The translations under genes were made by a program, and so were the position numbers. This document shows, in pieces, positions 14,961 through 22,306 of a stretch of DNA of 64,000 bases. Within the stretch, counting starts at the first letter, position 1. Each line of letters opens with the position of its first letter. Origin of the DNA: UBA5336 sp038522375 (GTDB lineage Bacteria > Pseudomonadota > Alphaproteobacteria > Caulobacterales > Hyphomonadaceae); contig JBCBKE010000003.1 of assembly GCA_038522375.1 (NCBI GenBank), positions 13,315 to 77,314 on the forward strand, given 5' to 3'. The notes beneath the pieces were generated by a model, which was not told the DNA's origin, searched no databases, and saw nothing but the letters and a program-made list of their open reading frames with translations.

Positions 14961-16721
14961 CTAAAGCCAGATCTCGACCCGGTTATTGGGCAATCCCTTG
15001 AAGCGCCCGTCCAGCGAGATGAGCCTGTAGCTCTCTTCATTGGCCCAGCTCTGTCGGCCAAGCGCTTCGCTGAAGTCGGCGCAGAGGGTACGCAGCCGCG
15101 CTGCCTGGTCCGCCTGGCGGTCGTGGTAATAGCGAATGGACCGGTTCTTGCCGTCGGGTGCCGGGATCAGCTCAATGCCGAGGACGCGGTAGCCCTCCGC
15201 CGTGAGGCGCTTGGCCAGGGCCTGGGCATCTTCCCGCTGGTCCTTGCCGGAGATATGCAGGTAGATGTCCCGGATCTCGAACGGATCGGCGGGGGAAACC
15301 GGTATGTCGGCTGTGGCCCCCAGGCCGCGGTCAGGCTCCATGCTTTGGGGCGGCAAAGGGTCCTGTACAGCGGCCTCCTCTGGCTCCTGCGGCGCTTGGT
15401 TGATCGGTCCAGGACAATTGTTTTCATAGACGCAGATGGCTGCTGCGGTCCCATCGCACTGCGGATGGGGAACCCGCCATTCGGCCAGTGTCTGGGCGTT
15501 GAAGAAGGGATGCAGCGTTTCCGGCGCGTTCGTCAGGACCGTTTCGGGTGTTCCGTTCTCCGGGGGCAGCGCAGGGTCTTGCGTGTCTGCCTCCTTCGCC
15601 AGTTCACAGGCAAGCAGGGCCCGGGCAAGAAAGGCTTTCGCCTGGGTCTCCGGTTCGGTTTCCGTCAGAAGACCCATGACGGCGCCAACCGTTTCCCATG
15701 CGTCTGCGTAATCCTCCGCATTGAGCTCTGCGCTGGCGAGGTCGAGGGATATTTCGACGCGAAGCGGGCGGACGCTCTCGCGGTCAATGGCGCCGACCAG
15801 CTTCAAACCGTCTTCGAGTGATTGGCTGGCGCGGGAGAGCAACCGCTCGCTTTCGTCCTGGTCCTCTTCTCCCACATTCGCGACGAGATTGGCTTTGCCG
15901 TCGGCCCAGTTTCGCGCAGCGTTTGTGAGCCGTTCACTGTCTTCGTCAGCCAGATTGACCGATTGGATAGCGAACCAGCTCATCGCAGCCGCAGCGACCG
16001 CGGCGATGATCGCGAAGGCACCGAATGTCGCCAGGACGGCGCGGATACGGCGTGCATTGCGGATGGCGTGTTTCCGGGCGTCCTGGCTGGCCGCGATGTA
16101 TCGCGCCGTGTCTGGCGCAACGCCATCAAGTTCAGCCTCTTTCTTCATCCAGCTCTCGGCCTGGGTGAGCTGGTCACCCGACAGCAGGTCGTCCTCCTGG
16201 CGTTTCCAGGCGCTCGCACGCTCGGCATAGCGGCGGCGGAGACGCAACTGGTCGATATTATCGCGAAGCTCGGCCTTCAGTTTGCGGGAGCCCACGAAGA
16301 AACCGCCGCCATCGCCGGCGCGCACCGGGAAGAAGTGGACATAGTTCAATTTGGAAACGCGGTGCCGAACCGATTTTTCTGCTTCATCCGCAGACGGCGT
16401 TTCCGGCAGGGCCCGCGGAAGCACCGGGATGATACGCTTCTCCTTCTCCTCGGCAATTTCCAGTTCGGTGCGGCAATTTTCGGAGGCGAGCCAATGCTCT
16501 GTCAGGATGATGATGAACGTGTCAGATGCGCCGATCATCTCCTCCAGCCGTTCCCGCCAGGGCTCGCCGGGGCGGATGCCCTCTTCATCGAAATCGGGAT
16601 TGTAGCCGTCCTCTGCCAGCAAGCCTTCGAGCTGGCGGCGGAAGTCGGTGTCCTTCCGGTTGTAGGAAATGAAGATGTTGCCGCTTTCGATAACCTCGGA
16701 GGAGTTGTCGGACTGGGCCAT
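14961..16721 (-). CDS. TIR-domain protein with one membrane segment and an extracytoplasmic tail
   Basis: The product is 586 residues if started at the ATG at 16721 (AAAGGA 8 nt upstream); an ATG at 16775 adds 18. Residues 15-132 are a TIR domain: NIFISYNRKDTDFRRQLEGL, then FDEEGIRPGEPW, SDTFIIILTEHWLASENC and CRTELEIA, where Glu86 matches the catalytic Glu of NAD-cleaving TIRs. A basic linker precedes one transmembrane helix at about 227-252. The rest is helical, with Cys residues, and ends in a domain at about 495-586 (IYLHISGKDQREDAQALAKR, RSIRYYHDRQADQAARL) that recalls LytR_C-like modules, with an OmpA-like finish. A sensing tail coupled to a cytoplasmic TIR effector is possible but unproven. 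It stands alone. Confidence 0.85.
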   Translation of the reverse strand: MAQSDNSSEVIESGNIFISYNRKDTDFRRQLEGLLAEDGYNPDFDEEGIRPGEPWRERLEEMIGASDTFIIILTEHWLASENCRTELEIAEEKEKRIIPVLPRALPETPSADEAEKSVRHRVSKLNYVHFFPVRAGDGGGFFVGSRKLKAELRDNIDQLRLRRRYAERASAWKRQEDDLLSGDQLTQAESWMKKEAELDGVAPDTARYIAASQDARKHAIRNARRIRAVLATFGAFAIIAAVAAAAMSWFAIQSVNLADEDSERLTNAARNWADGKANLVANVGEEDQDESERLLSRASQSLEDGLKLVGAIDRESVRPLRVEISLDLASAELNAEDYADAWETVGAVMGLLTETEPETQAKAFLARALLACELAKEADTQDPALPPENGTPETVLTNAPETLHPFFNAQTLAEWRVPHPQCDGTAAAICVYENNCPGPINQAPQEPEEAAVQDPLPPQSMEPDRGLGATADIPVSPADPFEIRDIYLHISGKDQREDAQALAKRLTAEGYRVLGIELIPAPDGKNRSIRYYHDRQADQAARLRTLCADFSEALGRQSWANEESYRLISLDGRFKGLPNNRVEIWL

Positions 16722-16801
16722 CGCGAACATCCTTTGACGCAACGTCACACTGCCATCGTTGCGTGATAGAAACAATCGTCTGTTACGGGGCCGCGTTTCG
16801 C

Positions 16802-17308
16802 CTACAGGTCGCCAAAATCTACAACATCCACGCCATGCCCAGTGGCGTCGGCAAAGCGGACAAGGTCGTCCCGGGCAATCGCGGTCGTTGCCGTGTTCAC
16901 CAAGGGGTGAAAGTTCACGGTATCGAACGCCATCAACGCTGCATCGGCAATGAACTTCACCCGTTTGGCTGTGTCATTCATGAGGGCAAAGGCGGTGACA
17001 GACCCCGGTACGACGCCAAGCAGGTCGCCCATCAGTTCCGGCGAGCCGAATGACAGGCGCCGCGTGCCGACCCGCTTGTGGAGCTGGTTGAGGCGAAGCT
17101 GACTGTCGGCGTGGGCGGAGATGAGGACAATGGCCCCATCCTTGTCGGTCATGAAAAGGTTCTTCGTGTGGCCGCCCGGGATCGTGGCCTTGAGGTCGCG
17201 GCCTTCCTCCACGGTGTACACCGCCGCGTGCCAGACGGTGGAATGGTGGATGCCCAGGCGGTCGAGATAGGCGAACAGGGCGTCGGGCGTTGCGGGGCTT
17301 GCGATCAT
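16802..17308 (-). CDS. YbaK/ProX-type aminoacyl-tRNA editing protein
   Basis: The 168-residue protein is a stand-alone INS/YbaK-fold deacylase. It has VYTVEEGRDLKATIPGGHTK, then NLFMTDKDGAIVLISAH, and LGVVPGSVTAFALMND, the hallmark GxxPGSVTPF-like loop. Members such as ProXp-ala hydrolyse Ala-tRNA-Pro and related mischarged tRNAs in trans. The start at 17308 (MIASPATPDALFAYLDRLGI) matches the family; longer in-frame extensions read through implausible Arg-rich sequence. It is divergent from the DUF6065 gene with 53 bp between them. Confidence 0.9.
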   Translation of the reverse strand: MIASPATPDALFAYLDRLGIHHSTVWHAAVYTVEEGRDLKATIPGGHTKNLFMTDKDGAIVLISAHADSQLRLNQLHKRVGTRRLSFGSPELMGDLLGVVPGSVTAFALMNDTAKRVKFIADAALMAFDTVNFHPLVNTATTAIARDDLVRFADATGHGVDVVDFGDL

Positions 17309-17361
17309 GGGACGCTTTCGGGCAAACCCTAGCGTTCCCATCAACCGCTGAGGGCGCATCG

Positions 17362-18096
17362 ATGGAACTGGACGCCTACAAGATCTACGACGTTGCGCCC
17401 GAACTGGTGCCGGCCCGGTCAGACCGGGCCTGGATGGATGCCTTCCCCGACCGGCACCCCTATCGGTGCCTGCCTTTGACCATGGCGAACTCAAGCGGGT
17501 GGGAGATCCTTTGCCCGATCGATGTGAAGCTTCGCTGGAACGGCCGGCCGGGCGAGCAGGACCTCACCCTTGAGACACCCGGAGACCCAAGGGCACTGGC
17601 AGCCTTTGCCGACAGTCATTTTCGGCGCGGGATCGCCACCTTCCACACGGGGTACCTGTTTCGAACGCCGCCGGGCTGGGGTGTCTGGGCCAGCGGTCCG
17701 CCGAATTGGCCTAAGGATGGGATCAATCCGCTGACTGGTCTGATTGAAACGGACTGGTTGCCGTTTCCGTTCACGATGAATTGGCAGATGACCCGGCCCG
17801 GCGAGGTCATCTTCAAGAAGGGCGAACCCTTCTGCTTCATCACCCTGATGGAACACAAGAAACTGGAAGAGATCACGCCGAAGCGGCGCAAGCTGGCCGA
17901 CAATCCCGATCTGACGAAGGAGTATGAGGCCTGGCGCGACAGCCGGTACGATTTCAACGACCGGCTGGCCAGCCGGGAGGCCGAAGCGATGAAGGCCCGC
18001 TGGCAACGCCACTATATGCGGGGTGAAAAGGTCACCGGTGACAAGGCCGATGGGCACCAGACCAAGCGCCGCTTGCAGCCACCGGAAGACGCCTAG
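17362..18096 (+). CDS. DUF6065 family protein
   Basis: The 244-residue cytoplasmic protein contains RAWMDAFPDRHPYRCLPLTM, then NSSGWEILCPIDVKLRWNG and FHTGYLFRTPPGWGVWASGP, and PFTMNWQMTRPGEVIFKKGE. These match my memory of the DUF6065 family; no biochemical function is known to me. The C-terminal 60 residues are charged and helical. The start at 17362 is preceded by GAGGGCG about 8 nt upstream. No partner genes are evident. Confidence 0.75.
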   Translation: MELDAYKIYDVAPELVPARSDRAWMDAFPDRHPYRCLPLTMANSSGWEILCPIDVKLRWNGRPGEQDLTLETPGDPRALAAFADSHFRRGIATFHTGYLFRTPPGWGVWASGPPNWPKDGINPLTGLIETDWLPFPFTMNWQMTRPGEVIFKKGEPFCFITLMEHKKLEEITPKRRKLADNPDLTKEYEAWRDSRYDFNDRLASREAEAMKARWQRHYMRGEKVTGDKADGHQTKRRLQPPEDA

Positions 18097-18206
18097 GTTG
18101 CGCTTGGGGTACAGTGAGGGTCCAATTTCTGCCACATTTCGGCAGCGACATCCCCTCATCGGCGAAATCTTGACAAAAGGCCGATGTACTGGACGGGGAG
18201 ACTCCA

Positions 18207-18545
18207 ATGAAGACTGTTCTGACCGCTGCCGCTTTCGCGATGGCTGTATCGTCGCCAGCATTTGCTGCAACCATGACCCTTGAATTCGCGCCCGATGACG
18301 GAAGTCCGGCGGCGTCCTGGGTCTTTGATGATGCCACCATGACAGCGACTGCACCCGATGGCTCGACTGGGCCCTACACCTGGGACGATGAAGCCGGCGT
18401 ACTCTGCGGCACCGATCCCGATGGAAACGACGTGTGCGCCACCATCGTCATGACCGAGGAGGCCCCCACGGTGGGCTCGTCATCGACCTACACGCTCAAC
18501 AATGGCGATACCGGCACGGTCACCGTCAAGGCGATGACCGAGTAG
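18207..18545 (+). CDS. Small exported acidic protein, unknown
   Basis: This 112-residue protein has a textbook signal peptide (MKTVLTAAAFAMAVSSPAFA, cut before ATMTLEF) and GGGGAGA 7 nt before the ATG. The mature part, about 91 residues, is acidic and Thr-rich, with beta-strand patterns and two Cys (VLCGTD and DVCAT) that could form a disulfide. No family was recognised. A TTGACA at 18170 may be part of its promoter, but no matching -10 was found. Confidence 0.75.
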   Translation: MKTVLTAAAFAMAVSSPAFAATMTLEFAPDDGSPAASWVFDDATMTATAPDGSTGPYTWDDEAGVLCGTDPDGNDVCATIVMTEEAPTVGSSSTYTLNNGDTGTVTVKAMTE

Positions 18546-18707
18546 GAATTATCGCGCGATTTGCAATGATCCGGCGTGTGGGCTCAGCTTGCACGCCGTT
18601 TCCTTTTCCGATCCGCCGGCGTTTCCATTTGTTAACGCAAACGCGGCTTGGCAGCGCGTCGCCGGCAGCCTATGGCGCCTTCAGGGCAGCGTTTGGAAAG
18701 CGCGGGT

Positions 18708-19292
18708 ATGGCTTTGGATCGACAAACCCTGGACATGACCGGCGCCCGAACCGGTGAGCTGTTCGAACATACGTTGCAACTGGGCGACGAAACCGTGACG
18801 CTCGCTAACATCGCGACGATGGCGATCGAGACCGAGCGATTTCGGCCCTTTGACATGCCTCGAAACCGGGTCGCCCAGCGCTTGGCCCTGGTCGCAGCAA
18901 GCTTTGCATTCATTGCGGCTATCCTCTGTCTTGCCTGGTGGGGCCTTTCGGCTGCGGGTCTGTTGTCGTCAATCGCGATTGCGTCCCTTGTGTTGTTGAT
19001 CCTGTTCCTGGCATTGGCTGGCCGCGCGATGTGGCTCTCGAGAAGGATCGGGCAGGTGCAGGACTATTACCGGCTCAGCATTGGGGCATCCGACGGTCGC
19101 GCCATCTTTCTGGTCGATGACAGCAAGGCGATGCTCGAGCAGGTGCGGGACCTGTTGCGCCGGAAAATCGACACAAGAGACCACACCACGCGGGAGCGGT
19201 TCGACCTGAATACCGATACGGTTGAGATGCTTGGTGCGGGTGGCGATGCCGCTCAACCACCAAGTGCGGGGGCGGGCACGCCGGCGTCCTGA
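18708..19292 (+). CDS. Membrane protein, DUF6232-like
   Basis: The 194-residue protein has a short N-terminal strand-rich region (ETVTLANIATMAIETERF), two transmembrane segments at about residues 55-105, and a cytoplasmic C-terminal domain (YYRLSIGASDGRAIFLVDDS) followed by a low-complexity tail. This arrangement, with a PH-like domain split by two helices, resembles DUF6232 proteins; the match is from pattern only. The start at 18708 was chosen because the in-frame ATG at 18648 adds an Arg-rich stretch. Function is unknown. Confidence 0.65.
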   Translation: MALDRQTLDMTGARTGELFEHTLQLGDETVTLANIATMAIETERFRPFDMPRNRVAQRLALVAASFAFIAAILCLAWWGLSAAGLLSSIAIASLVLLILFLALAGRAMWLSRRIGQVQDYYRLSIGASDGRAIFLVDDSKAMLEQVRDLLRRKIDTRDHTTRERFDLNTDTVEMLGAGGDAAQPPSAGAGTPAS

Positions 19293-19433
19293 CCCCGCCA
19301 GCCGGCTTATCTTGCGAGTGGCGCTTGAGTTTCGCGGCTCGATCTGCGACACGGCGCGGTTTTACGGCATCCATCCTGGGGCGGAGACGCGTTCGATCCG
19401 CCGCGCCCCAGCCTGCGAAGGGACCCCGAATTC

Positions 19434-20378
19434 ATGGCACGTCAACGGAAGCGGAAGGGCGTTCCCATCCACGGATGGCTTAATCTGAACAAACCCCAGG
19501 ACGTTACCTCGACCCAGGCCGTGGGTATCCTCAAGCGGCTGACCAATGCCCAGAAGGTGGGCCATGGCGGCACGCTCGACCCGCTTGCCGAGGGCATCCT
19601 GCCATTGGCGTTCGGCGAGGCAACCAAGACCGTGCAGTGGGCCATGGACGCGGACAAGGAGTATGTCTTCACCATCGACTGGGGCCGCTCGACCGATACC
19701 CAGGACCGGGAGGGCACCGTGATCGGCGAGAGCGACGCACGGCCCAGTCGCGACGCCGTCGAGGGCGCGTTGGCAACCTATGTGGGCGAGATCGAGCAGG
19801 TGCCGCCGAAGTACTCCGCCATCAAGGTGAATGGCGAACGGGCCTATGACCTGGCGCGTGAGGGCGAGGATTTCGTTCTGAAAGGCCGGTCTGTCAGGGT
19901 GTACTCCGCCGAGGTCACCGACATGCCCGATGCGGACCAGACCACCCTCCACGTGCGGTGCGGCAAGGGCTTCTACGTGCGGGCGCTGGCGAGGGACCTT
20001 GCCTTCGACCTGGGGTGTGAAGGCCACATCACCTTCCTTCGCCGGACCCGCGTGGGTGTGTTTTCGGAGGACGAAGCGGTTTCCCTGGCCGATATCGAGG
20101 CGATGGCCGACGGGGACACGATTATCGCCACATTCGATGCCGTCGAAGCCGTTCTGGACGATGTGCCCGCCATCACGGTTGGCGTCGACGAAGCGACAGC
20201 CATTCGGCAGGGGCGGACCGTTCGTCTGTTGCCCCACGTGCTTGAGGCCTGGCGGGCCGATCCACGCTCAGACCGGGACGACCGCCTGACCCTGGCGCTT
20301 GACGGGTGTACGGCCCTCGCGCTGGGTGAGGTGCGGGCTGGGCAGTTCAACCCGTCCAAGGTTTTCCAGATCCGCTAG
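19434..20378 (+). CDS. truB: tRNA pseudouridine(55) synthase TruB
   Basis: The 314-residue protein begins with HGWLNLNKPQDVTSTQAVG and has KVGHGGTLDPLAEGILPLA, where the Asp is the catalytic residue of TruB. VPPKYSAIKVNGERAYDLAR and CGKGFYVRALARDL complete the core. It makes pseudouridine-55 in the T arm of most tRNAs. In most alphaproteobacteria truB sits between rbfA and rpsO; neither is here, and the gene ends one base before a dispersed repeat. Confidence 0.97.
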   Translation: MARQRKRKGVPIHGWLNLNKPQDVTSTQAVGILKRLTNAQKVGHGGTLDPLAEGILPLAFGEATKTVQWAMDADKEYVFTIDWGRSTDTQDREGTVIGESDARPSRDAVEGALATYVGEIEQVPPKYSAIKVNGERAYDLAREGEDFVLKGRSVRVYSAEVTDMPDADQTTLHVRCGKGFYVRALARDLAFDLGCEGHITFLRRTRVGVFSEDEAVSLADIEAMADGDTIIATFDAVEAVLDDVPAITVGVDEATAIRQGRTVRLLPHVLEAWRADPRSDRDDRLTLALDGCTALALGEVRAGQFNPSKVFQIR

Positions 20379-20476
20379 AGCGCCACGTTCTCAAATGGAA
20401 TCGGCGCGCCGCTTCAAGTCCTTGTCTTGACGCGCTTTCGAACGGCGAACCGGTGCCCACTTCGCCTGGAAGCGCT
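20379..20476. repeat. Dispersed intergenic repeat, copy 2
   Basis: This copy matches 9905-9993 closely and begins immediately after the truB stop codon. It is slightly longer and is bounded by AGCGCCA and AGCGCT, giving short imperfect terminal inverted repeats. On the minus strand it contains GGCGAAGTGGGCACCGGTTC and GCGTCAAGACAAGGACTTGA, similar to intergenic palindromes widespread in alphaproteobacteria. Confidence 0.87.
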
Positions 20477-20606
20477 AGGTGTGGCGGTCCGTTAACGGGG
20501 TTGCGGGCCGTCGGCATTCACCTTTGAGTAACCATTTGGCCGCCGCCGGACGGCCCCATTCTCGCGCGAGTGTACAATCACTGAAACGAGACGAGGGACC
20601 TTTTCC

Positions 20607-21371
20607 ATGATCCGCACAATTGGAACCGTTGCTGCCCTGGTTGCCGCCTCGATCGGGGCGGCCGCGACCCCGGCAGAACCGACAGACATCACCCGCCCCG
20701 CCACCATTCCAGAGGAGACCGCCATGCATTCCTATATTCTGTTGGACCGAACCGGGTCGATGGCCTCGATTTGGGACGAGGCGCTTTCATCGGTGAACGC
20801 CTATGCGACATCGGTAGCTGAAGAGGAAAGCGGCGAGCGTGACACGCTGGAAACCTCGGTCACCGTAGCAGTGTTTGATGCCCAGGACGGGCTGCAATTC
20901 GACGTGCTGCGTAAGGGGGTGAATGCCGACAACTGGACGCCCGTGACCAATGACGAAGCCAATCCCCGGGGCATGACCCCGCTATTCGATGCAATCGGGC
21001 GCTTGGTGTCCATTGCCGAGACGGACAAACCGGAAAAGGCGGTCATCGTCATCATGACCGATGGCCATGAAAATGCCTCCCGCGAGGTGACCCGTGACGG
21101 CGCGAAGGCCGCACTCGACAGGGCCCGGGCCAAGGGCTGGGAAGTGGTGTTCCTGGGCGCAGAATTCGCAAGCTTTGGTGATGCCGGCGCCGTTGGCGTA
21201 TCTGCCGCAAAGTCCATGGCCGTGGGCGCGGGCCAGCTCAATGCCTCGATGGAACGGCTTGCCAAGCAAAGCCGTCGCTATGGAAAAGACCAGCAGGACG
21301 ATGTGTCTTTCGGCGCTGAAGACCGCGCCGTCGCCGGCGAGGAAGCCGTCAAACAGCGCAAGGGCGAGTAG
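20607..21371 (+). CDS. von Willebrand factor A domain protein
   Basis: The vWA fold is clear: HSYILLDRTGSMASIWDEAL provides a DxTGS metal-site motif, GMTPLFDAIGRLV gives the conserved Thr, and VIVIMTDGHENAS gives the second Asp. If translation starts at 20607 (GAGGGA upstream) the 254-residue product has a signal peptide (MIRTIGTVAALVAASIGAAA). If it starts at the ATG at 20724, which has a very strong AGAGGAGA, it is a 215-residue cytoplasmic protein. Similar vWA proteins I know begin at the second site, so the export question is open. A TACAAT at 20573 could be a -10. The partner and substrate are unknown. Confidence 0.82.
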   Translation: MIRTIGTVAALVAASIGAAATPAEPTDITRPATIPEETAMHSYILLDRTGSMASIWDEALSSVNAYATSVAEEESGERDTLETSVTVAVFDAQDGLQFDVLRKGVNADNWTPVTNDEANPRGMTPLFDAIGRLVSIAETDKPEKAVIVIMTDGHENASREVTRDGAKAALDRARAKGWEVVFLGAEFASFGDAGAVGVSAAKSMAVGAGQLNASMERLAKQSRRYGKDQQDDVSFGAEDRAVAGEEAVKQRKGE

Positions 21372-21504
21372 TCCGCAAAGCGCGGACCGTCATCTGCCGT
21401 CGCACTGGATCGGACAGGGCTTCGGGGACATTTATTTTCATGTTCGCTGATTGGCTAGAAGCACAATTAATTCCGAGCAGGATTCCACGACGGGTCCAAA
21501 ATCT

Positions 21505-21533
21505 TTGACATCGCGCATTCCTGACCTTATCTT
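21505..21533 (+). promoter_or_regulatory. Sigma70-type promoter of the membrane-protein/XRE operon
   Basis: A perfect -35 hexamer TTGACA (21505-21510) is followed, after exactly 17 bp, by TATCTT (21528-21533), a four-of-six match to the -10 consensus. Transcription would begin inside the adjoining inverted repeat. Confidence 0.7.
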
Positions 21534-21551
21534 TGTAAAATATCTTTTACA
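21534..21551. promoter_or_regulatory. Inverted-repeat operator overlapping the predicted start point
   Basis: TGTAAAA and TTTTACA form a perfect 7-bp inverted repeat around TATC. It lies directly after the -10 element and overlaps the first base of the Shine-Dalgarno (TAGGAGAA). This is where an autorepressor such as the XRE protein encoded at 21989 would be expected to bind. Confidence 0.7.
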
Positions 21552-21563
21552 TAGGAGAATGGT

Positions 21564-21989
21564 GTGTCGTTCCTCGAGAAAAGCGCTTGGATCACGGTTG
21601 TGACGCTGGTGATTGTCTATGGGCAGTACTTTTTCTGGCTGGGATCGGGCTATGCCGCGGGTGCCCCGGTGCCGCTTGAAGCGACGCTCAGACCACTGAT
21701 CACGACGACCGTCCTGTGGATTGTGACGCTTGTCATTGGCCATGCCGTGATTGGCGGGTTCTCCGGACGAGGCGAAACTGGTCAGGGTGACGAGCGCGAT
21801 CGCCTTATCGAGATGAAAGCGTCGCAACCGACAGCGGTTGTGATGGGCTTTGGCCTGTTCGGTATTATCGCGATGGCCTATGCCGGCATCGACCGTGCGC
21901 TCATCGTTCACCACCTCATTGGCCTCCAAGTGCTTGCCGCGCTGGTGGAGTTCGGGTCTCGCATCCGGTCGTACCGGATGGCCATATAG
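21564..21989 (+). CDS. Four-helix membrane protein, partner of an XRE regulator
   Basis: The 141-residue product starts at GTG with TAGGAGAA about 5 nt upstream; the ATG 5 bp earlier is out of frame. It has four likely transmembrane segments: two in the first 65 residues, an acidic cytoplasmic loop (GETGQGDERDRLIEMKASQ), then two more. This layout is common for small membrane proteins cotranscribed with Cro/CI-like regulators; no enzymatic motif is seen. Its stop codon shares one base with the GTG of the next gene, so the two are translationally coupled. Confidence 0.85.
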   Translation: MSFLEKSAWITVVTLVIVYGQYFFWLGSGYAAGAPVPLEATLRPLITTTVLWIVTLVIGHAVIGGFSGRGETGQGDERDRLIEMKASQPTAVVMGFGLFGIIAMAYAGIDRALIVHHLIGLQVLAALVEFGSRIRSYRMAI

Positions 21990-22213
21990 TGGGAAAACCG
22001 CTGCCGTTCATGAACCGGGTCAAGGATTTGCGTGAGGCGGCGGGCATGACCCAGGCCGAGCTTGCCCAGTCGATCTCCATGACCCGCCAAACGGTGATCG
22101 CCATCGAGCGAGGCAAGTACTCGCCTTCGCTTGAAGCGGCGTTTCGCATTGCCCAAACCTTTCAGGTGGGCCTCGAGGATGTTTTCGTCTGGACTGGTGA
22201 TGTGACGCGCTGA
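21989..22213 (+). CDS. Small XRE-family transcriptional regulator
   Basis: The 74-residue protein is essentially one helix-turn-helix: VKDLREAAGMTQAELAQSIS, then MTRQTVIAIERGKYSPSLEA and LEDVFVW. This is the short Cro/CI-type repressor usually paired with a membrane protein. The GTG at 21989 overlaps the preceding stop (TAGTG); an ATG at 22010 would give 67 residues and fits the usual family N-terminus. It is likely to repress its own operon through the inverted repeat at 21534, which is inference. Confidence 0.9.
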   Translation: MGKPLPFMNRVKDLREAAGMTQAELAQSISMTRQTVIAIERGKYSPSLEAAFRIAQTFQVGLEDVFVWTGDVTR

Positions 22214-22306
22214 CCTTGCATTTGTGCCGGTGAAGTCTGCCGATCTCCCTTGACCGGTGCCCCGTGCGTGGGGCCAAGACGGAGGGATCTGTTTCCGGAG
22301 GACCCC

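Noticed and set aside
18170..18206. Full promoter before the small exported protein at 18207
   Set aside because: TTGACA is perfect, but no -10 lies at a usable distance before the Shine-Dalgarno.
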